Shown here: one piece after another, positions 16,465 through 23,849 of the stretch
Numbering within the stretch: position 1 is the first letter of the stretch
Layout: each line of letters begins with the position of its first letter
From: DASTQL01 sp035462375
GTDB lineage: Bacteria > Actinomycetota > Actinomycetes > Jiangellales > Jiangellaceae
Assembly: GCA_035462375.1 (NCBI GenBank)
Contig: DATHUJ010000203.1
Span: forward strand, 1 to 41,036
Reading direction: 5' to 3'
DNA length: 41,036 nucleotides
Program-made: the position numbers and the translations under genes
The notes under the pieces: generated by a model
The model's database searches: none
Seen by the model: only the letters and a program-made list of their open reading frames with translations
Told to the model about the DNA's origin: nothing

Positions 16465-17643
16465 TCAGGCCCCCTGAGCCGCGAGCTGGGCGGCCCGCTT
16501 GGCCGCCTCGTCCATCGTGTCCACCAACTCGACGATGTCGTGCTCGGCCTCGTCGAGGATCCGGCGCCCCTCCTCGGCGTTGTTGCCGTCGAGTCGCACG
16601 ATGAGTGGCTTGTCGAAGGTCTTGCCGTGGGACTTGACGGTCTCGATCGCCCCGACGATGCCGTTGGCCACGGCGTCGCAGGCGGTGATGCCGCCGAAGA
16701 CGTTGACGAAGACGCTGCGAACGTCGGGGTCGGAGAGGATGATCTCGAGCCCGTCGGCCATGACCTCGGCAGAAGCCCCTCCACCGATGTCGAGGAAGTT
16801 GGCCGGCTTGACGCCCTCGAACTCCTCGCCCGCATAGGCGACGACGTCCAGGGTGCTCATCACCAGGCCGGCACCGTTGCCGATGATGCCGACGGAGCCG
16901 TCGAGCTTGACGTAGTTGAGGTCCTTCTCCTGCGCGCGCAGCTCGAGCGGGTCGGTGGACTCGGTGTCGGCGAAGGCCGCGTGCTCGGGGTGCCGGAAGC
17001 CGGCGTTCTCGTCGAGCGACACCTTGCCGTCCAGCGCGACCAGCCGGTCGTCGGGCGTGCGGACCAGCGGGTTGACCTCGACCAGCGACGCGTCCTCGGC
17101 AGTGAAGACGGTCCACAGGTCCTGCAGCACGTCGACGACCTGGTCGCGGACCCCCGCGGGGAAGCCCGCGGCGTCGGCGATCTCGGCGGCCTTGGCCTCG
17201 TCGACCCCCGCGATCGCATCGATCGGAACCTTGGCCAGCGCGTCCGGCCGCTCGACCGCGAGCTGCTCGATCTCCACCCCACCCTCGACGCTGGCCATGG
17301 CAAGGTAGGTCCGGTTGGCCCGGTCGAGCAGGTAGGAGACGTAGTACTCGGTGGCGATGTCGCTGGCCTCGGTGACCAGCACCCGACGCACGACGTGGCC
17401 CTTGATGTCCAGGCCGAGGATCGCCGCGGCCTTCTCGGCCGCCTCGTCCGGGGACTGCGCGAGCTTGACCCCGCCGGCCTTGCCGCGGCCGCCGGTCTTG
17501 ACCTGGGCCTTCACCACGACCGCGGTGCCGAGCTGCTCGGCCGCCGCGCGGGCCTGCTCGGGCGTGTCCACCGTGCTGCCGGGCAGCACGGGTACGCCGT
17601 GCTTGGCGAAGAGCTCCTTCGCCTGGTACTCCATGAGGTCCAC
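16465..17643 (-). CDS. sucC: Succinyl-CoA ligase (ADP-forming) beta subunit
   Basis: A 392-residue ATP-grasp subunit that binds nucleotide and succinate. Landmarks are MEYQAKELFAKHGVPVLPG, VVKAQVKTGGRGKAGGVKLA, ASLVEVNPLVRT, GSVGIIGNGAGLVMST and FLDIGGGASAEV. The C-terminal SVFVNVFGGITACDAVANGI and KPLIVRLDGNNAEEG are also present. The start is GTG 17643 (VDLMEYQ), matching the canonical MDLxEYQ. ATG 17634 is three codons in. A TAGGCT sequence about 80 bases upstream on the minus strand could be its -10 element, but no -35 was seen. Confidence 0.96.
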   Translation of the reverse strand: MDLMEYQAKELFAKHGVPVLPGSTVDTPEQARAAAEQLGTAVVVKAQVKTGGRGKAGGVKLAQSPDEAAEKAAAILGLDIKGHVVRRVLVTEASDIATEYYVSYLLDRANRTYLAMASVEGGVEIEQLAVERPDALAKVPIDAIAGVDEAKAAEIADAAGFPAGVRDQVVDVLQDLWTVFTAEDASLVEVNPLVRTPDDRLVALDGKVSLDENAGFRHPEHAAFADTESTDPLELRAQEKDLNYVKLDGSVGIIGNGAGLVMSTLDVVAYAGEEFEGVKPANFLDIGGGASAEVMADGLEIILSDPDVRSVFVNVFGGITACDAVANGIVGAIETVKSHGKTFDKPLIVRLDGNNAEEGRRILDEAEHDIVELVDTMDEAAKRAAQLAAQGA

Positions 17644-17738
17644 TGGCGACCGTCCTCACCGGGTCGGGGTCTCGCGCTGCATCTGGCAAGCCTGGGGCCA
17701 GCGGGCCCCGCTGCCCGGCGCCGAGCCTAGACCCGCCT

Positions 17739-17763
17739 GCGCCCCCCGGGTCGAGGGGGGCGC
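17739..17763. terminator. 9-bp GC hairpin between the B12-binding gene and sucC
   Basis: GCGCCCCCC at 17739-17747 pairs perfectly with GGGGGGCGC at 17755-17763 around a 7-base loop. It begins 39 bases after the B12-binding gene stop on the minus strand and lies about 96 bases before sucC. It most likely ends the B12-binding transcript, and separates it from sucCD. A role in the sucC leader is an alternative. Confidence 0.5.
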
Positions 17764-17801
17764 GACGAAACGGGACCGGTCCTGCGGCGAACGGTCGCTG
17801 C

Positions 17802-18221
17802 TCACGCCTCGGCGGTCGCGGGATCGCCCACGTTCGCGCGGACCCAGTCGACGATCTCGTGGGTGGTCGCTCCTGGGGTGAAGACCCGGGGCACCCCCAT
17901 CTCCTGCAGCGGCGCGATGTCGGCCTCGGGGATGATGCCACCCCCGAAGACCACGATGTCGGTGGCGTCGCGCTCACGCAGCAGCTCGAGCACCCGGCGG
18001 AACAGGGTCATGTGCGCCCCGGAGAGGATCGACAGGCCGATGGCGTCTGCGTCCTCCTGGATGGCGGTCTCGACGACCTGTTCCGGTGTCTGGTGCAGAC
18101 CGGTGTAGACGACCTCCACACCGGCGTCGCGCAGTGCCCGCGCGACGACCTTGGCGCCGCGGTCGTGGCCGTCGAGACCCGGCTTGGCAACCACCACGCG
18201 CAGCGGGCTGGTGCTGGTCAT
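17802..18221 (-). CDS. Stand-alone cobalamin (B12)-binding domain protein
   Basis: A 139-residue protein that is essentially the C-terminal B12-binding domain of methylmalonyl-CoA mutase-type enzymes. It has the base-off/His-on motif DxHxxG (LDGHDRG, residues 16-22), with His19 as the likely lower axial ligand. The SxL motif is in GLSILSGAH and the GG motif in VVFGGGIIPEADI. The start is ATG 18221, with GGGAGG six bases upstream. There is no catalytic TIM-barrel half in the window. The partner may be a mutase large subunit encoded elsewhere, as in split acyl-CoA mutases. The position beside sucCD (succinyl-CoA) fits methylmalonyl-CoA/succinyl-CoA chemistry, but that link is inference. Confidence 0.88.
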   Translation of the reverse strand: MTSTSPLRVVVAKPGLDGHDRGAKVVARALRDAGVEVVYTGLHQTPEQVVETAIQEDADAIGLSILSGAHMTLFRRVLELLRERDATDIVVFGGGIIPEADIAPLQEMGVPRVFTPGATTHEIVDWVRANVGDPATAEA

Positions 18222-18292
18222 TGCCGCCTCCCGTCCGCCGTTGGACCTGCGGCGCAGACTAACCCACGCCCGCCGCGCCGGGCCGGGAGCGG

Positions 18293-18322
18293 TTGGCGAG
18301 GAGGGCCTGGACCCGCTACGGT
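18293..18322 (+). promoter_or_regulatory. Candidate promoter for the lipase gene
   Basis: TTGGCG at 18293-18298 and TACGGT at 18317-18322 are separated by 18 bp, resembling -35 and TAnnnT -10 elements of the housekeeping sigma factor. They lie about 67 bp upstream of the TTG start at 18389, within a 167-bp divergent gap. Chance matches in this GC range are frequent. Confidence 0.3.
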
Positions 18323-18388
18323 CCGGCCACGGTCAGCTGCACAGGGTGAGTCCTTCCCGTACGGGGGCGCGGGCGGAGGTGGTCGGCG

Positions 18389-19411
18389 TTGCTCGGAAGG
18401 CTCGGAGGTGCCTGGACGGGCGCCCGTGGCAGCGTCCGGGCGGGGCTGCGCGCCGTGGTCTCGCCGGCCGGGCTCCGGGGGGCTCTGGTCGAGGCGGTGT
18501 GGGTGGGCGCGCACGTGGCGACCTACCCGCTCGGGCTGGTCCGCGACGGGCTCCGCGAGGAGCTGCGGCTCGGCTTGGACGGCATGGACCCGGTCCAGCG
18601 CGGGTTGCTCATCGGTGATGTGGAGGCGGCCGGGACGCCGATCCTCCTGGTCCACGGGATCATCGACAACCACTCCGTGTTCACGGTCCTCCGGCGCGGG
18701 CTCCGCAGACGCGGTTTCGGGCGGGTCACCGGCGTGAACTACGGGTGGGTCGGGGAGGACGTGCGCTCCCTGGCCGCTCGGCTGGCCCAGCAGGTCGAGG
18801 CGCTGTGCGATGAAAGCGGGTACGAGCGGATCCACATCGTCGGCCACTCCCTGGGCGGGCTCGTCGCGCGCTACTACGTCCAGCGCCTCGGCGGCGACGC
18901 ACGCGTGCACACGCTGGTCACCATGGGTACTCCGCACCAGGGGTCGTTCTGGGCGCACGGAGTCCCGCACCGGCTGGTCCGCCAGCTTCGGCCGGGCAGT
19001 GACCTGATCACCGAGCTGGCCGCGCCGGCACCGGGCTGCCGCACCCGGTTCCTCTGCTTCTGGAGCGACCTCGACCAGGTCGTCGTGCCGCAGCGCAACG
19101 CACGGCTCGTCCACCCGGACCTGCGGGTCCGCTCGGTCCTCGTGCGCGGCGTGGGGCACCTGTCGCTCCCCATCCACGGCGGCGTCGTGCACCAGATCTC
19201 GGTGACCCTCGCCCACCTCGACGCCCACGGGGACACGGTGGCCCCGGGGGTGACGTCGATCACCCCCGACGACGAGTGGCTCGGCGCGGTCTCTCCCGGG
19301 GCGGAGCGGGGAAACGCCAGGTCACGAGCAGGTAACGACCGTGCTCCGACCGGGTCGCCGGCACCGGCGAGGGCGACGACACGAGCAGTACGGCCTACCC
19401 GGGAGTTTTGA
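18389..19411 (+). CDS. Lipase/esterase, alpha/beta hydrolase fold
   Basis: A 340-residue hydrolase. The oxyanion-side motif PILLVHGIIDN lies at about residues 84-94 and the nucleophile elbow GHSLGG at 152-157 (Ser154). A likely acid is in FWSDLDQVV and the histidine in RGVGHLSLPIH. VTMGTPHQGSFWA is typical of the triacylglycerol lipase/EstA-like group. Substrate is unknown. The last 45 residues are low-complexity Ala/Arg/Pro/Thr sequence, and the end of the gene overlaps the promoter of the M23 gene. The start is TTG 18389, with GGAGGT eight bases upstream. No clear signal peptide was seen. Confidence 0.8.
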   Translation: MLGRLGGAWTGARGSVRAGLRAVVSPAGLRGALVEAVWVGAHVATYPLGLVRDGLREELRLGLDGMDPVQRGLLIGDVEAAGTPILLVHGIIDNHSVFTVLRRGLRRRGFGRVTGVNYGWVGEDVRSLAARLAQQVEALCDESGYERIHIVGHSLGGLVARYYVQRLGGDARVHTLVTMGTPHQGSFWAHGVPHRLVRQLRPGSDLITELAAPAPGCRTRFLCFWSDLDQVVVPQRNARLVHPDLRVRSVLVRGVGHLSLPIHGGVVHQISVTLAHLDAHGDTVAPGVTSITPDDEWLGAVSPGAERGNARSRAGNDRAPTGSPAPARATTRAVRPTREF

Positions 19412-19435
19412 CCACCAAACCCGCTCCGCTATGGT
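19408..19435 (+). promoter_or_regulatory. Promoter of the M23 peptidase gene
   Basis: TTGACC at 19408-19413 and TATGGT at 19430-19435 are separated by 16 bp, one of the best housekeeping-type promoters in the window. It begins inside the lipase stop codon region (TGA 19409-19411). Transcription would start near 19442, giving a leader of about 32 bases before GTG 19474. That leader contains a GGAAGG-like site. Confidence 0.6.
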
Positions 19436-19473
19436 CCTCCCGGTCCCCGCACCCGGCGGAAGGTTCGAGCATC

Positions 19474-20232
19474 GTGACGAGAGGCACCGGCAACGGCCGT
19501 CACCGTCGCCGTCGGCATCCCGTCCCGCTCCCTTCGCTGGTGGGGTCCGTCGCCGTCGCTGCCGCCGCGTCCGGGGCACTCACCATGCCGCAGGCGGGAG
19601 CCACCGACTACCGCGCCGGCGAGTCGCCGGTCACCACGCCCGAGCGGCCGCAGTCCCCATCCGAGGCGGCCCGCGGCGCCCTCGACACCGTCGTCGCGGC
19701 CCAGCAGTCCCTCGACGCCGAGAGCTCCGAGAACGCCAAGGCGGCCGTCGCTGTCGAGGTGAGGAAGGAGCAGGAGCGCGTCGAGCGCGAGCGCCAGGAT
19801 GCCGCCGAGCGCGCCGCCCGCGCTGCCCGCGACGCGAACCGCTGGATCGTCCCGCTCAGCGGCTACCGCATCACGGCGGGCTTCGGGTCGGGCGGCCGGC
19901 TGTGGTCCTCGAGCCACACCGGCGTCGACCTCGCCGCCCCCCACGGCACCGCGGTGCACGCGGCGTCCGGCGGCAAGGTCATCTCGGCGGGCTGGGACGG
20001 TGCCTACGGCAACAAGATCGTCATCCGGCACGCCGACGGGACCGAGACCTGGTACGCCCACCTGTCCCGGATGGTCGTCCGCTCCGGAACCGTCGTGCCC
20101 GGGCAGCAGATCGGCAACGTCGGGTCCACGGGCAACTCCACCGGGCCGCACCTCCACCTCGAGGTGCGCCCCGGTGGCGGCAACCCGGTCAACCCTCGGA
20201 GCTGGCTCGCCGAGCGCGGCGTCAACCTCTGA
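19474..20232 (+). CDS. Secreted M23 (LytM-type) peptidoglycan endopeptidase
   Basis: A 252-residue exported cell-wall hydrolase. The signal peptide has a strongly basic n-region (GRHRRRRH) and the core LVGSVAVAAAASGALT. An Ala/Glu/Arg-rich helix at about residues 85-125 (VRKEQERVERERQDAAERAA) is a likely coiled coil. The C-terminal M23 domain has zinc ligands in SSHTGVDLAAP and the HxH motif in GPHLHLEVRPGG, with GNKIVIRHADGTETWYAHLS between them. The start is GTG 19474, because it follows the promoter at 19408 and gives a proper signal peptide. A TTG at 19408 falls inside the promoter. It is convergent with pcrA, 18 bp away. Confidence 0.9.
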   Translation: MTRGTGNGRHRRRRHPVPLPSLVGSVAVAAAASGALTMPQAGATDYRAGESPVTTPERPQSPSEAARGALDTVVAAQQSLDAESSENAKAAVAVEVRKEQERVERERQDAAERAARAARDANRWIVPLSGYRITAGFGSGGRLWSSSHTGVDLAAPHGTAVHAASGGKVISAGWDGAYGNKIVIRHADGTETWYAHLSRMVVRSGTVVPGQQIGNVGSTGNSTGPHLHLEVRPGGGNPVNPRSWLAERGVNL

Positions 20233-20236
20233 CCCC

Positions 20237-20250
20237 GCCCCCCAAGGGGC
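20237..20250. terminator. Short hairpin between convergent M23 and pcrA genes
   Basis: GCCCC at 20237-20241 pairs with GGGGC at 20246-20250 around a CCAA loop, filling the 18-bp gap between the two convergent stop codons. It is a minimal structure, but the only one available to separate the transcripts. Confidence 0.35.
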
Positions 20251-22524
20251 CTACAGCCTCTCGACCGGCGCGTAGCGCAGCAGCAGGGTCTTGAGCCCGG
20301 CTCCGTCGCCGAAGTCGACCGTGACCTGGGCCTCCTCCCCGGCGCCCGCCGTGGCCACCACGGTGCCCACGCCGAACGCGTCGTGGGTGACCCGGTCACC
20401 CGTGGCCAGGGCGGGGGCTCCGCGCTGCCCCGGTCCCGTGGCGCCAGGTCGTGCGGGACCGCGTCGTGGCGGCCGAGCGTCGACCCAGCGCACCTGGTCC
20501 GCCTCGGTGCGCCGCCAGTCGACCAGCTCGGCAGGGATCTCGGCCAGGAACCGGGACGGCATGTTGTGCATCGGGGCGCCCCAGGCGCTGCGCACCACCG
20601 CGCGCGAGAGGTAGAGCCGCTCGCGAGCGCGGGTCACCCCCACGTACGCGAGCCGTCGCTCCTCCTCCAGCTCGCGCGGCTCGGAGAGGGAACGCTGGTG
20701 CGGGAAGACAGCCTCCTCCATGCCGGTGAGGAAGACGACGGGGAACTCCAGCCCTTTGGCCGTGTGCAGCGTCATCAGGGTCACGACACCGCCGTGGTCG
20801 TCGCCCTCGGGGATGTCATCGGCGTCGGCGACCAGGCTGACCCGTTCGAGGAAGCCGACCAGCGTTCCCTCGGGGTCGACCTCGGAATACTCGCGCGCCA
20901 CCGCGACGAGCTCGCGGATGTTGTCCAGCCGGGTGCCGTCCTGGGGGTCGTCGGAGTCCTCGAGGGAGGAGACGTAGCCGGTGCGGTCGAGGACCAGCTC
21001 GAGGAGCTCGGCCGGCGGGGTGCCCGCCTCGGCCCGGACGCGGAGCTCCTCGAGCATCCCGACGAACTCCTCGATGGAGCTCAGCGCACGGGTCGCCAGG
21101 CCGGCCGCGTCGGCGGCAGTCCGCAGGGCCTGCCAGAAGGTCGTCCGGGTGCGCTGGGCGTGTGCCTCGACCACGGCCTCCGACCGGTCGCCGATCCCCC
21201 GGCGGGGGACGTTGAGGATCCGGCGGAGGGACACCGAGTCCTCGGGGTTGGCGATCACCCGGAGGTAGGCGAGGGCGTCGCGGACCTCGCGCCGCTCGTA
21301 GAACCGCACACCGCCGACGACGCGGTAGGGCATGCCCACGCGGATGAAGATCTCCTCCAGCACCCGGGACTGCGCGTTGGTGCGGTAGAAGACGGCGACG
21401 TCCCCCGCCCGGGCCAGCCCCTCGTCGGCGAGCCGGTCGATCTCGTCGGCGACGAACTGCGCCTCCCCGTGCTCGTCGTCGGCGACGTAGCCGACCACGG
21501 GGTCGCCGTCACCGGCGTCGGTCCACAGCCGCTTGGGCTTGCGGTCGGGGTTGCGCGAGATCACCGCGTTGGCCGCCGAGAGGATCGTCTGGGTCGACCG
21601 GTAGTTCTGCTCGAGCATGACGACCCGGGCCTGCGGATAGTCCTGCTCGAACTTCATGATGTTGCGGATGGTGGCGCCGCGGAACGCGTAGATCGACTGG
21701 TCCGCGTCCCCGACCACCACGAGCTCTCCGGCCTCGTCCCCGGTGCCCACGAGCTCGCGCACCAGCACGTACTGGGCGTGGTTCGTGTCCTGGTACTCGT
21801 CCACCAGGACGTGGCGGAACCGCCGCCGGTAGGCCTCGGCGAGGTCGGGAAAGGCCTGGAGCAGGTGGACGGTGGTCATGATCAGGTCGTCGAAGTCGAA
21901 GGCATTGGCCTCACCGAGCCGCCGCTGGTACTCCCCGTAGGCCTCGGCGACCACTCGCTGGCGCTCGTCGCTCGACCGGCGGGCCGCCTCCTCGTGGTCG
22001 ACCAGCTCGTTCTTGAGCGCGCTGACGCGGTGCGAGAGCGCGCGCGGCGTGTGGCGACGAGGGTCGACCTCGAGGTCACGGCAGACAAGCGACATCAGCC
22101 GCTGGGAGTCGGCCTGGTCGTAGATGGAGAAGGACGAGGAGAAGCCGAACCGTCCGGCCTCTCGGCGGAGGACGCGCACGCAGGCGGAGTGGAAGGTCGA
22201 GACCCACATGATCCGGGCGCGCCCGCCGACCAACGAGGCGACCCGCTCCTTCATCTCCCCGGCCGCCTTGTTGGTGAAGGTGATGGCCAGGACCGACCCG
22301 GGGTGCACGTCACGGGCGGCCAGGAGGTAGGCGATCCGCCGGGTGAGCACCCGGGTCTTGCCCGAACCGGCTCCGGCGACGACGAGCAGCGGACCCCCCT
22401 CGTGGGTGACGGCATCGCGCTGCTGGGGGTTGAGGTCGTCGAGGAGGGCCTCGAGGGCCGGCCGGGCGGCGGGAGCCGGCGGGTCGGGCGAGGGCTCGGG
22501 GATCGGGTCGACAAGGGCGCTCAT
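20251..22524 (-). CDS. pcrA: ATP-dependent DNA helicase, UvrD/PcrA (superfamily 1A)
   Basis: A 757-residue 3'-5' helicase for repair and plasmid or replication-fork processing. In order: Q-motif LNPQQRDAVTHEGGPLLVVA, Walker A GAGSGKTRVLTRR, motif Ia ITFTNKAAGEM, Walker B HVLVDEYQDTNHAQYV, motif III VVGDADQSIYAFRGA, motif IV QNYRST, motif V MTLHTAKGLEFPVVFLTG and motif VI YVGVTRARERLYLS. The C-terminal GDRVTHDAFGVGTVVA is the PcrA Tudor-like domain. The start is uncertain. ATG 22524 follows a TAGACT -10-like sequence by ten bases, suggesting a near-leaderless mRNA. ATG 22557, with AGGAAG upstream, is the alternative. Confidence 0.95.
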   Translation of the reverse strand: MSALVDPIPEPSPDPPAPAARPALEALLDDLNPQQRDAVTHEGGPLLVVAGAGSGKTRVLTRRIAYLLAARDVHPGSVLAITFTNKAAGEMKERVASLVGGRARIMWVSTFHSACVRVLRREAGRFGFSSSFSIYDQADSQRLMSLVCRDLEVDPRRHTPRALSHRVSALKNELVDHEEAARRSSDERQRVVAEAYGEYQRRLGEANAFDFDDLIMTTVHLLQAFPDLAEAYRRRFRHVLVDEYQDTNHAQYVLVRELVGTGDEAGELVVVGDADQSIYAFRGATIRNIMKFEQDYPQARVVMLEQNYRSTQTILSAANAVISRNPDRKPKRLWTDAGDGDPVVGYVADDEHGEAQFVADEIDRLADEGLARAGDVAVFYRTNAQSRVLEEIFIRVGMPYRVVGGVRFYERREVRDALAYLRVIANPEDSVSLRRILNVPRRGIGDRSEAVVEAHAQRTRTTFWQALRTAADAAGLATRALSSIEEFVGMLEELRVRAEAGTPPAELLELVLDRTGYVSSLEDSDDPQDGTRLDNIRELVAVAREYSEVDPEGTLVGFLERVSLVADADDIPEGDDHGGVVTLMTLHTAKGLEFPVVFLTGMEEAVFPHQRSLSEPRELEEERRLAYVGVTRARERLYLSRAVVRSAWGAPMHNMPSRFLAEIPAELVDWRRTEADQVRWVDARPPRRGPARPGATGPGQRGAPALATGDRVTHDAFGVGTVVATAGAGEEAQVTVDFGDGAGLKTLLLRYAPVERL

Positions 22525-22625
22525 CTCGCCGTCGAGTCTAGGCGGGCGGCCCGACATGACTTCCTGCCGCCACCCGGACACCCGGCGGCGGCGAGGCCGC
22601 GGTCCGCGGGCTCAACCTCATCACG

Positions 22626-22684
22626 GTGATCATGGACGGATCGCCCTTCCCGAGTGGCCTGGAGGGCGATCCGTCCATGATCAC
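22626..22684. repeat. Perfect 22-bp inverted repeat (59-bp hairpin)
   Basis: The left arm 22626-22647 (beginning GTGATCATGGACGGATC) and right arm 22663-22684 (ending GATCCGTCCATGATCAC) are perfect reverse complements over 22 bp around a 15-base loop. Each arm carries a TGATCA palindrome near its outer end. The hairpin lies in the 217-bp gap between a minus-strand membrane protein gene and pcrA. It could be a terminator, a member of a dispersed intergenic palindrome family, or a protein site. No T-tract follows it. Confidence 0.9.
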
Positions 22685-22741
22685 TGCGGGAGAGCGGGCC
22701 TGGCGGACCAGAAGGCGGCGACGCACCTCGGGAGCGGGGGC

Positions 22742-23095
22742 CTACCAGAAGACGGCGACGACCACGTTGAGCACCGCCAGACCGCCGATGATGAAGTAGA
22801 GCCCGTCCGGGACGGTGCCCTTGCGCCGGTTGACCCAGGCCAGGACGAGCACCACCAGGGCCACGACCAGCTTGACCCCGATCTTGGCGTTGTCGATGTC
22901 CTTGTCCAGCGAGTCGACCGCCTCGGCCAGGCCTACCAGCACGAGCCCCGTGAGCACCTGGGTGAGCGCGCCGTGCACCATCGCCGGGTTGACCAGCCGC
23001 TCGCCACGTGCCCGCATCTGCACCAGCCAGCCACCGATCAGCGAGGCCAGGCCGAGGAAGTGCAGCACGAGTACCAGGTCGTAGACGATCTCCAT
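22742..23095 (-). CDS. Unknown four-helix integral membrane protein
   Basis: A 117-residue protein made almost entirely of four hydrophobic segments: about residues 5-24 (YDLVLVLHFLGLASLIGGWL), 40-58, 72-89 (KLVVALVVLVLAWV) and 97-116 (GLYFIIGGLAVLNVVVAVFW). A conserved-looking histidine lies in LHFLG. Similar small membrane proteins neighbour pcrA in other actinobacteria, but no function is known. The start is ATG 23095, with GAGGAG seven bases upstream. The longer frame from 23125 lacks a site. Confidence 0.75.
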   Translation of the reverse strand: MEIVYDLVLVLHFLGLASLIGGWLVQMRARGERLVNPAMVHGALTQVLTGLVLVGLAEAVDSLDKDIDNAKIGVKLVVALVVLVLAWVNRRKGTVPDGLYFIIGGLAVLNVVVAVFW

Positions 23096-23180
23096 GCGTC
23101 CTCTCCTCGGCGAGCCTGGCCACACCGTACGGGGAGGGGCGCGACACCCGGGCCGGGACGCCCGGACCGGGACTGCTCCG

Positions 23181-23849
23181 TCAGACCAGCCGACGGTCGG
23201 TGGCCCAGCGGGTCAGCTCGTAGCGGTTGGAGAGCTGCAGCTTGCGCAGCACCGCCGAGACGTGGGTCTCGACGGTCTTGACCGAGATGAAGAGCTCCTT
23301 GGCGACCTCTTTGTACGCGTAGCCCCGGGCGATCAGCCGCAGGACCTCGCGCTCGCGCTGGGTGAGCCGGTCGAGGTCCTCGTCGACGCTGGGCGCCTCG
23401 GAGCCGGCGAAGGCGTCGAGGACGAAGCCGGCCAGCCGCGGGGAGAAGACCGCGTCACCGTCGGCCACCCGGCGGATCGCGGTCACGAGCTCGTCGCCGG
23501 TGATCGACTTGGTGACGTATCCGCGGGCGCCCGCCCGGATGGTGCCGATGACGTCCTCGGCGGCGTCCGAGACGGACAGCGCGAGGAACCGGATCTCCGG
23601 GAGCTGGGCGTGCACCTGGCGGAGCACCTCGACCCCCCCTCCGCCCGGGAGGTGCACGTCGAGCAGGACCACGTCGGGCCGGGTGTCGAGGACCACCTTG
23701 ACCGCCTCGGGCGCGTCGGCCGCCTCACCCACGAGGTCCACGGCGGACCCGATCTCGGAGCGGACCCCGGCACGGAACATGGCGTGGTCGTCCACGAGAA
23801 CGACCCGTGGCGGGCCCGGTCGGGAAGCTGGCTGGTCGGGAGCCGTCAC
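23181..23849 (-). CDS. LuxR/NarL-family response regulator
   Basis: A 222-residue two-component regulator. The receiver domain (residues about 15-130) has acidic residues D20-D21, the phosphoacceptor D64 in VVLLDVHLPGG and the lysine K114 in GYVTKSI. The C-terminal LuxR helix-turn-helix shows LTQREREVLRLIARGYAYKE followed by VAKELFISVKTVETHVSAVL. GTG 23849 overlaps the kinase stop by four bases (GTGA) and has GGAGG upstream, so kinase and regulator are coupled. It probably controls the divergent PspC-containing operon at 25324. Confidence 0.93.
   Translation of the reverse strand: MTAPDQPASRPGPPRVVLVDDHAMFRAGVRSEIGSAVDLVGEAADAPEAVKVVLDTRPDVVLLDVHLPGGGGVEVLRQVHAQLPEIRFLALSVSDAAEDVIGTIRAGARGYVTKSITGDELVTAIRRVADGDAVFSPRLAGFVLDAFAGSEAPSVDEDLDRLTQREREVLRLIARGYAYKEVAKELFISVKTVETHVSAVLRKLQLSNRYELTRWATDRRLV

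Noticed and set aside
15007..17730. A 907-codon plus-strand open frame
   Set aside because: Antisense to sucC and sucD, which are unmistakable, so it is a shadow.
18222..18388. Possible cobalamin riboswitch near the B12-binding gene
   Set aside because: No B12-box-like sequence or multi-stem fold was recognised, and the 167-bp divergent gap also serves the lipase.
19295..19473. Possible c-di-AMP (ydaO) riboswitch before the M23 gene
   Set aside because: Such riboswitches often precede cell-wall hydrolases in actinobacteria, but the conserved core was not found and the promoter at 19408 leaves only about 32 bases of leader.
20383..22629. A 748-codon plus-strand open frame
   Set aside because: Antisense to pcrA; no recognisable domain.
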